From Gemmatimonadota bacterium (GTDB lineage: Bacteria > Gemmatimonadota > Gemmatimonadetes > Gemmatimonadales > Gemmatimonadaceae), in NCBI GenBank assembly GCA_003222065.1, contig QHUV01000023.1:1-12496 (forward strand): a DNA stretch of 12,496 nt. Direction: 5' to 3'. The position numbers and the translations under genes were made by a program. Below the pieces are notes generated by a model. The model saw nothing but the letters and a program-made list of their open reading frames with translations, was not told the DNA's origin and ran no database searches. Numbering within the stretch: the first letter of the stretch is position 1; every line of letters starts with the position of its first letter. Below are positions 8,313 to 12,496 of this stretch, in pieces.

Positions 8313-9398
8313 TTACCAGAGGACTTGCAGAGCCAGGAGCAGCAGGGTACTCGACGGCACTTTGCCGCTCGGAAAGGTGGAGCGCACGACGTTCGCCGCG
8401 AGGCGCGTCGCTCCACCCTCGATGAAATAGCTCGCGCCGGCGGCGACCTCGTGCTCAGCCACGTTCAGCACGCCGGTCTCGTTATGCAGGTCGGGGTCCC
8501 AGCTGTCATAGCGCGCCACCACCTCGACGTCGGGCGTCGGCCGCGCCGCGCCCAGCGCGTAGTAGCCTAGCCGTCGTGCCGTCCCGTCACGAGCCCCCAT
8601 GATCTCGGAGCGGACCGTCAGCCAGCGATTTCGGTACTGCGCCTCGCCACCCGCGCGCTCATGTCGCTGCGCGACAAGGGGCCCGCCCTCGATCCCACCC
8701 GACGCGCCAAACTGCAGCTCGGGCAGCGCTGGCACGTGCAAAACGACCCGGCCGATCGTCGCTTTTTGGTCGTTTTGATCGGTGTTGTTCTGGCTGTCGC
8801 CCATCTCATTGAATAGCCCGACCTGATAGTCGAGATATCCGGCGGCGAGGCTGCCTCGCGCGGCGGCGCCGATGTCCCGGATGTCACCCAAGCCTCCGCC
8901 ACGTGCGCGCTCGGCGATGAACATCGTGCGCTCGATCGTCTCGATCTGGGAGGACGCGACGGTGCCCTCGAGCGAAAGCGGAAGGATCAGTTGACCGACG
9001 TCGAACCGCAGCGCGGGCATGAGCGTGACGTTGATCGACGCCTCCTGGAGGATGCGCGATCGCTCGTCGACGGCGACGTCGCGCAGGACCGAGGAATCGC
9101 CGGTGCCGGTAGTCACCTTCGTTAGGTTCAACAGCTTCGCGCCATCGAGTGAAATGCGCCAGCGCACTCGCGGCGAGATGACGCCGCTCAGCTTGATGTC
9201 GGCGCGCCGAATGCGATAGGTGTCATGCGCATTCGTGATCGTGTGCCCATCGAGGTACCAGATCTGGAGGAATCCGTCGATCTGGATCGTGGGGGCCGGA
9301 GGCGGCAGTGTCGCGGAACGTGACGCCGTATCCTGCGCGCCGAGCGGGCCGGCGACGAGCAGCGCGGCGGTGACTGTCGTTAGGCGAGAACGGAGCAT
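8313..9398 (-). CDS. Porin-like outer-membrane beta-barrel protein (phosphate-selective porin O/P type)
   Basis: This exported protein has about 361 residues. The ATG at 9398 gives a basic n-region, a hydrophobic core (TAALLVAGP) and a cleavage site after LGA, immediately before QDTASRS. A TTG two codons earlier is possible but less likely. The mature protein begins with 'IQIDGFLQIWYLDG', then the RIRRADIKLSG and 'RWRISLDGAK' stretches that are typical of OprP/OprO-like porins. The rest alternates hydrophobic and polar residues as beta-strands do, and the chain ends in ...LQVLW, an aromatic C-terminus of the kind recognised by the BAM assembly machinery. It lies 4 bp upstream of the ABC ATPase gene, implying cotranscription and perhaps a shared transport path. 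Porin type is assigned from general resemblance, and specificity for phosphate should not be assumed. Confidence 0.75.
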   Translation of the reverse strand: MLRSRLTTVTAALLVAGPLGAQDTASRSATLPPPAPTIQIDGFLQIWYLDGHTITNAHDTYRIRRADIKLSGVISPRVRWRISLDGAKLLNLTKVTTGTGDSSVLRDVAVDERSRILQEASINVTLMPALRFDVGQLILPLSLEGTVASSQIETIERTMFIAERARGGGLGDIRDIGAAARGSLAAGYLDYQVGLFNEMGDSQNNTDQNDQKATIGRVVLHVPALPELQFGASGGIEGGPLVAQRHERAGGEAQYRNRWLTVRSEIMGARDGTARRLGYYALGAARPTPDVEVVARYDSWDPDLHNETGVLNVAEHEVAAGASYFIEGGATRLAANVVRSTFPSGKVPSSTLLLLALQVLW

Positions 9399-9414
9399 GC
9401 GCAATTCGGGCGAG

Positions 9415-9470
9415 GCGCTAGGTGTTAGGTGCTAGGAAGTGGGTGCACGTCCTAGCACCGAACACCTAGC
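9415..9470. repeat. Long imperfect palindrome built of TAGGTG units
   Basis: The spacer between infA and the porin-like gene holds a near-perfect inverted repeat. The left arm 9417-9437 pairs with the right arm 9450-9470 over 21 bp with a single mismatch (9427/9460), leaving a 12-base loop. Each arm is itself made of roughly 7-base units (CTAGGTG, TTAGGTG, CTAGGAA). An additional ACCTAGC unit follows the right arm to about 9477. There is no T-run beside it, so it does not look like a standard intrinsic terminator, although it could stop or stabilise the infA transcript. It may be a REP-like dispersed element; a shorter relative is at 2609-2628. Confidence 0.7.
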
Positions 9471-9501
9471 ACCTAGCGCTGTTCACGCCGGCCCCTTGCG
9501 T

Positions 9502-9723
9502 TTACGTCTTGTGCCTGAAAATGATGCGACCGCGACTCAGATCGTACGGCGAGACCTCGATGGTGACCCGGTCACCCTGCAGGACGCGAATGCGAAACCG
9601 CCGCATATTGCCGCCGAGCGTCGAGAGCACGGTATGCCCGTTGGTCAGCAACACACGAAACGTCGCATTCGGCAGTACCTCGGTGACTTGTCCCTCGAGC
9701 TGTATCGGCTCTTCCTTGGCCAT
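9502..9723 (-). CDS. infA: Translation initiation factor IF-1
   Basis: This protein of 73 residues is close to the usual 72 and covers the whole S1/OB-fold of IF-1. That factor binds the ribosomal A site during initiation and assists IF-2 and IF-3. Family hallmarks are the opening [13 protein letters not shown], '[14 protein letters not shown]', the [15 protein letters not shown] block and '[14 protein letters not shown]' at the end. A GAGGCGAC ribosome binding site precedes the ATG at 9723. It follows rpsU with about 30 bp between them on the same strand, indicating an rpsU-infA operon. Confidence 0.97.
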   Translation of the reverse strand: MAKEEPIQLEGQVTEVLPNATFRVLLTNGHTVLSTLGGNMRRFRIRVLQGDRVTIEVSPYDLSRGRIIFRHKT

Positions 9724-9754
9724 GTCGCCTCGACTCGCGGTTCAGCGCCCCTGG

Positions 9755-9946
9755 TCAGCGCTCGCGCGACGCACTACGCTGGCGGCGTCGCGCGGCGGCC
9801 GCCTTGAGCTGCCTCGCCTCACTCGGCTTCACGTAGTGCCGCTTTTTACGAAGATCCTTCAGGATGCCAGACTTGGCAATGCGACGCTTGAACACCTTGA
9901 GTGCCCAATCCAGACGGTCACCTTCTTCGATCTTGATTTCAATCAT
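9755..9946 (-). CDS. rpsU: 30S ribosomal protein S21
   Basis: This small basic protein of 63 residues is typical for bS21. It sits on the small-subunit platform near the anti-Shine-Dalgarno sequence and supports initiation. The sequence opens with 'MIEIKIEEGDRLDWALKVFKR' style residues, then the SGILKDLRKKRHYVKPSEARQ core and an Arg/Ala-rich tail. The ribosome binding site is strong, GAGGAGAGG at 9952-9960, five bases before the ATG. Unusually, the U-tract of a large hairpin (9963-10006) ends only two bases before this site. infA follows about 30 bp downstream. Confidence 0.96.
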   Translation of the reverse strand: MIEIKIEEGDRLDWALKVFKRRIAKSGILKDLRKKRHYVKPSEARQLKAAAARRRQRSASRER

Positions 9947-9962
9947 GTATTCCTCTCCTCAG

Positions 9963-10006
9963 AAAAATGCCTCGGGGCCACCCGTGGGGTCGGGCGGCCC
10001 CGAGGC
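9963..10006 (-). terminator. Intrinsic terminator between csp and rpsU (possible attenuator)
   Basis: On the minus strand an 11-bp perfect GC-rich stem (GCCTCGGGGCC with GGCCCCGAGGC, 9969-9979 and 9996-10006) encloses a 16-base loop that can pair further. It is followed at once by ATTTTT (9963-9968). This is a textbook Rho-independent terminator for the csp transcript. It lies immediately before the rpsU ribosome binding site. A TATAAG that could serve as a -10 box for rpsU (10037-10042) lies on the csp side of the hairpin, so an rpsU transcript from there would cross it. Confidence 0.85.
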
Positions 10007-10121
10007 CGGTGCTCGCTCGCTAACGCTCGCGAGAATCTTATATGGTCTCGCTCGCGCCTTGCGCTCGCTCCTCTTCCTAGTCCGCAAGCTGCTCGCTGGC
10101 CCAAACGCGTCAAGCCGTGTG

Positions 10122-10334
10122 TCAGCGGGCAATCTTCACGACGTTCTCCGCCGCCGGCCCTTTGGCGCCCTGGACGATATCGAACTCCACACGCTCACCT
10201 TCAGCTAGCGTTTTGAAGCCCTTGCCCTGAATCGCCGAGTGATGCACGAAACAATCCTTTTGCCCGTTCTCCGGAGTGATGAATCCGAAGCCCTTCGCGT
10301 CGTTGAACCACTTTACAACGCCGGTGGTACGCAT
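10122..10334 (-). CDS. csp: Cold-shock protein, CspA family
   Basis: This is a 70-residue single cold-shock domain protein, an OB-fold that binds single-stranded RNA and DNA and acts as an RNA chaperone. RNP1 is KGFGFITP (about 14-21) and RNP2 is CFVHHSAI (about 28-35). RNP2 has Cys and His where VFVHFSAI is usual, a common kind of variation. The opening '[15 protein letters not shown]' and ending '[10 protein letters not shown]' are canonical. The ATG at 10334 is preceded by the G-rich AGGGAGTAGGG, which can serve as ribosome binding site. The 5' region to the next hairpin is about 120 bp, and I could not identify a convincing promoter in it. A strong terminator follows the gene, and rpsU and infA lie beyond on the same strand. 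Confidence 0.96.
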   Translation of the reverse strand: MRTTGVVKWFNDAKGFGFITPENGQKDCFVHHSAIQGKGFKTLAEGERVEFDIVQGAKGPAAENVVKIAR

Positions 10335-10457
10335 TGCGCCCTACTCCCTGTACTTGTTCGGTGATTGTCGGAGTGTCCGGACGCGCCGTCCCTACCGACG
10401 TAAAATGGACCAGCTCGCGGAAACCCGCCCCCGCGCGGGCGTGCGAACAGATAAATG

Positions 10458-10492
10458 ACGAGGGACCTGAGCGGATGTCCCAGGTCCCTCGT
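10458..10492 (-). terminator. 12-bp hairpin, probable terminator of the lipoprotein gene
   Basis: A perfect 12-bp stem (ACGAGGGACCTG with CAGGTCCCTCGT) encloses an 11-base loop. On the minus strand it is followed by CATTTATCTGTT, which is moderately T-rich, so termination of the transcript arriving from the lipoprotein gene is the best reading. It stands about 115 bp past that gene's stop and about 125 bp before the csp start. A weaker 6-bp hairpin (10577-10593) lies closer to the stop codon but has no T-run. The alternative is a structured element at the start of the csp leader. Confidence 0.6.
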
Positions 10493-10607
10493 GCACCTCT
10501 GGTAGCGCGCGTTCAGGCGCGTTTTCGCTCGCCCCAAGCTAATTGACTATGGCGCAACACGAAAGGGGCCGCCTTGGTGGGTCGTCAACCCACTCAGCAT
10601 CCGCCGA

Positions 10608-11096
10608 TCACGGGCTCTTTTTCTTCTTGACGTCGACGTTGTTGCCGATCACGCCGCCCAGAATTCCGCCCGCCGCCGCGCCGATGACGCCGCCCTTGAC
10701 CTTGTTGCGGCTCGTTGTCGCGCCGATGATCGCGCCCGCCGCGGCGCCGATCGCCGCATCACGCTTGGTGTTCTTCTGAACCGTCGTCGTCGTTGGAGCT
10801 GGAGCCGGCGCGGCGCCAACCGAGCCATTCGATGAGGAGCTCGTACGCCGACGCACCGGCGCGCTCGAGCTGGTCCCGCTTCGGGTCGCGGTACGCGGCG
10901 CCGTCGCCGCGGCGCCAGGTGATGCATACCCGCGCTCGACCGCGCTGATGCTATCGAGCGACCGCGCGGAATTCGCCTGATTCGCAAGGTTCAAATCGTT
11001 CTGTAAGGCGTCGTGTTTCGTGTTGTCCTTGTGACATCCCGCGGCTGCTGTCCCGAGCGCTGCAAGGATGATCATAGCCGTTCGTCTCATTGTCAT
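10608..11096 (-). CDS. Small glycine-zipper lipoprotein (hypothetical)
   Basis: This 162-residue exported protein starts at the ATG at 11096, five bases after a strong GGAGG. A second ATG two codons on is less well spaced. The signal sequence (MRRTAMIILAALGTAAAGC) ends in a lipobox-like AAGC with the lipidated Cys near residue 21; Ala rather than Leu at -3 makes it acceptable but not ideal. Then comes a polar segment, and a Ser/Thr/Pro/Ala-rich low-complexity linker (about 60-110). The C-terminal region (about 112-155) has repeated GxxxG spacing (AIGAAAGAIIGA, GGVIGAAAGGILGGVIG) typical of glycine-zipper proteins of the cell envelope, and a lysine-rich end. Such domains insert into or pack against membranes. 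No specific function is known from sequence. Confidence 0.8.
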   Translation of the reverse strand: MTMRRTAMIILAALGTAAAGCHKDNTKHDALQNDLNLANQANSARSLDSISAVERGYASPGAAATAPRTATRSGTSSSAPVRRRTSSSSNGSVGAAPAPAPTTTTVQKNTKRDAAIGAAAGAIIGATTSRNKVKGGVIGAAAGGILGGVIGNNVDVKKKKSP

Positions 11097-11239
11097 CTCC
11101 CCCTCCAGGGTTACACTCTCCTTGGCAGACGATGTGCCATCTTTGACGCTCCGCGAGTGCCTCCAGGGGCCGACTTGAAGAGCAGACTACGAAATCTGAC
11201 CATCGTTATGGACGCAGGCGTGAGACAGCATGAGCGCTC

Positions 11240-11896
11240 TCAACCGCGCGGACTGACGCTAGCATCCAAGGCTGCTATGCTGGAGTTCGGTGCCATGCGG
11301 GCAGCCTCGTCATTTTCGGCCAAGCGCGTCCGTTGAAGCCCGCGGATGCTGGACTCTTCCCCTTGCTCGACTGCCCGCATGAGGATCGTGAGGCCTTCGT
11401 CGACCGCCGTTTGGGAAACAGCGCGGGCGTGACGTCGGATCACACGCCTCAGCTCTTCGGCCAGCAGGCGGTACTCTTGCCGTACCGCGTCCTCACTCCA
11501 GCCTAACCGCGCTCTCTGTGCGCCATGGCGCTCGGCAACCAGACGCTGGATGTCCGCACCGTCAGTAAGAAGACTCGACGGCTGCCCGCCCGTGTCCTCG
11601 ATGGCGATCAACATGCCGCCAAGGTTGGCCAGATAAGTCGGCACGTGGTCACTCAGCTGTGAGAATCGCAGCGTTTTCGCCTTGGGTATTCGGTCATCGC
11701 CGCGAATGCGAAGCGTGAGTCCCTCGAGAATCGTTTCGACCTCGTGCAACACGAGCTCTCCGACTTCGGACAAACCGCGCACCTGAGCGGCATCTTCCTT
11801 TCGCTCTATCCGCTCGGGACGCTCTTCGGTGGGCTCCGCCGTCGCCGCCGGTAACCAAAGCGTGAAGACCGATCCGGCGCCGACGGCGCTGCGCAC
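11240..11896 (-). pseudogene. 3' part of a broken histidine kinase: end of the ATPase domain plus an RsbRD-like domain
   Basis: This frame carries what should follow the preceding kinase fragment. SVRSAVGAGSVFTLWLPAA is the last strand of a histidine-kinase HATPase domain. It follows a GDL-type position but has no G1, F or G2 box before it. After a charged linker (about residues 20-45), residues 48-185 form an alpha-helical region. Its 'LSDHVPTYLANLGGML' and 'AERHGAQRARLGWSED' stretches resemble the RsbRD N-terminal sensory domain of stressosome and kinase proteins. A GTG at 11896 could start a separate protein, but it falls in the middle of the ATPase core and lacks a ribosome binding site, so a separate gene is unlikely. 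The region therefore reads as the displaced C-terminus of one original protein. The RsbRD assignment is by eye. Confidence 0.6.
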
Positions 11897-12496
11897 GCTC
11901 AGGTCTCTTGGTGGTCCCGCACTCGAGCGCGACCTGGCCTCCGCGCTCGGTAAACTTCACGGCGTTGGAGAGGAGATTGATGAGGATTTGCCGCACGCGG
12001 TCCTCATCGCCGACGTAGCAGGCGTCACCGTCGCCGAGGCAATTGGCGGCGAAGCGAATGCCCTTCTCGTCGGCGTGCGTTTGCACGAGCGATAATGCCG
12101 CGTCGGCGGCCTCGCGCGTGCGCGCGACACCGATGCTGACGGATAGTCGGCCAGCTTCAATTTTCGCGAGGTCAAGAACTTCGTTGACCAAGCCAAGGAG
12201 GTGTCGGCCACTCGTGCGAATGCGCGATAATTGGTGTCTCTGTTCGTTCGTGAGAGCGCCAGCTACACCAAGGTCGAGAAGCTCGGCGTACCCGATGACG
12301 GCGTTGAGCGGAGTACGCAGCTCGTGGGACATCATGGCGAGGAATTCAGACTTCGCCTGACTCGAGGCCTCCGCCTCTGCGCGCGCGGCGCGCTCGCGCT
12401 CGAGTTGCCGCTCCCGCTCCGCGGCACGTTTTCGGTGCGTGATGTCCCGGAGAGAGACCAGAAGGGCCGGAGCCCCAGCCCACCCGACGTCCACGA
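11694..12496 (-). pseudogene. 5' part of a PAS/HisKA sensor histidine kinase, frameshifted (extends beyond the window)
   Basis: The frame enters from beyond the window end, so the true start is not visible. It opens with the last strand of a PAS domain ('ALLVSLRDITHRKRA'). A charged coiled-coil linker follows, then the HisKA domain with the phosphoacceptor His in FLAMMSHELRTPLN (His about residue 57 of the visible part) and 'LLGLVNEVLDLAKIEAG'. The N-box of the ATPase, 'RQILINLLSNAVKFTERGG', is intact up to VALECGTTKRPE. At about 11897-11917 the sequence jumps to the end of the ATPase domain in another frame. From there this frame runs into an arginine-rich nonsense tail and stops at 11694. 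The G1, F and G2 boxes needed for ATP binding are absent, so the product should not autophosphorylate. Either a real deletion or an assembly error is possible. Confidence 0.75.

Noticed and set aside
10007..10080. Repeated CTCGC/GCGAG units between csp and rpsU as a tandem repeat or CRISPR-like array
   Set aside because: The units are very short, irregularly spaced and of low complexity, with no consistent repeat-spacer pattern.
10577..10593. Small hairpin GTGGGT-CGTCA-ACCCAC just after the lipoprotein stop codon as the main terminator
   Set aside because: The stem is short and not followed by T residues; the 12-bp hairpin at 10458-10492 is the better candidate.
11240..11896. Independent gene starting at GTG 11896
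   Set aside because: The start falls within the conserved last strand of a histidine-kinase ATPase domain and has no ribosome binding site, so it reads better as a displaced C-terminus.

Overview
The window is high-GC bacterial chromosomal DNA, probably from a member of the Gemmatimonadota or a close relative. That guess rests on three things: the gene styles (an ABC-2 permease fused to an M1 peptidase, and a PAS/HisKA kinase carrying an RsbRD-like domain), the base composition, and the TAGG-rich intergenic repeats. No rRNA or other phylogenetic marker is present, so the placement is an inference. All genes but one lie on the minus strand, and there is no stretch above 300 bases without a gene. 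I see no tRNA, rRNA, CRISPR array, insertion sequence, integrase or phage gene.

Reading left to right: (1) Positions 1-2584, minus strand, hold a ClC-type chloride channel/antiporter with CBS domains. Behind it come pnuC and a NadR-like nucleotide kinase that overlap by 4 bp and is cut by the window edge. The last two form a nicotinamide-riboside salvage pair, one for uptake and one for phosphorylation trapping. (2) Positions 2665-3666, plus strand, encode a full-length Sua5-type threonylcarbamoyl-AMP synthase for tRNA t6A. It diverges from the ClC gene, and its stop codon overlaps the convergent stop of the next gene. (3) Positions 3663-9398, minus strand, are a tight operon of outer-membrane porin-like protein, ABC ATPase, and a large two-module ABC permease joined to an M1-type zinc metallopeptidase. 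The gaps are 4 bp and then a 1-bp TGATG overlap. (4) Positions 9415-9470 hold a long imperfect palindrome made of TAGGTG-type units. (5) Positions 9502-10334, minus strand, are a small translation/cold-shock cluster: cold-shock protein, then ribosomal protein S21 (rpsU), then IF-1 (infA). A strong intrinsic terminator hairpin sits directly against the rpsU ribosome binding site. (6) Positions 10458-10492 hold a 12-bp hairpin, probably the terminator of the next gene. (7) Positions 10608-11096, minus strand, encode a small glycine-zipper lipoprotein. (8) From 11240 to the window end, minus strand, is a sensor histidine kinase that appears broken. The ATP-binding G1/F/G2 boxes are missing and the reading frame shifts at the junction. 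An RsbRD-like domain follows the kinase remnant.

Most genes are recognisable housekeeping or transport functions. The points most worth a second look are: the strongly enriched heptamer GTTAGGC/GCCTAAC, which forces rare codons inside genes; the terminator between csp and rpsU-infA; the histidine-kinase deletion; the porin/ABC/M1-peptidase operon; and the TAGG palindromic repeat.
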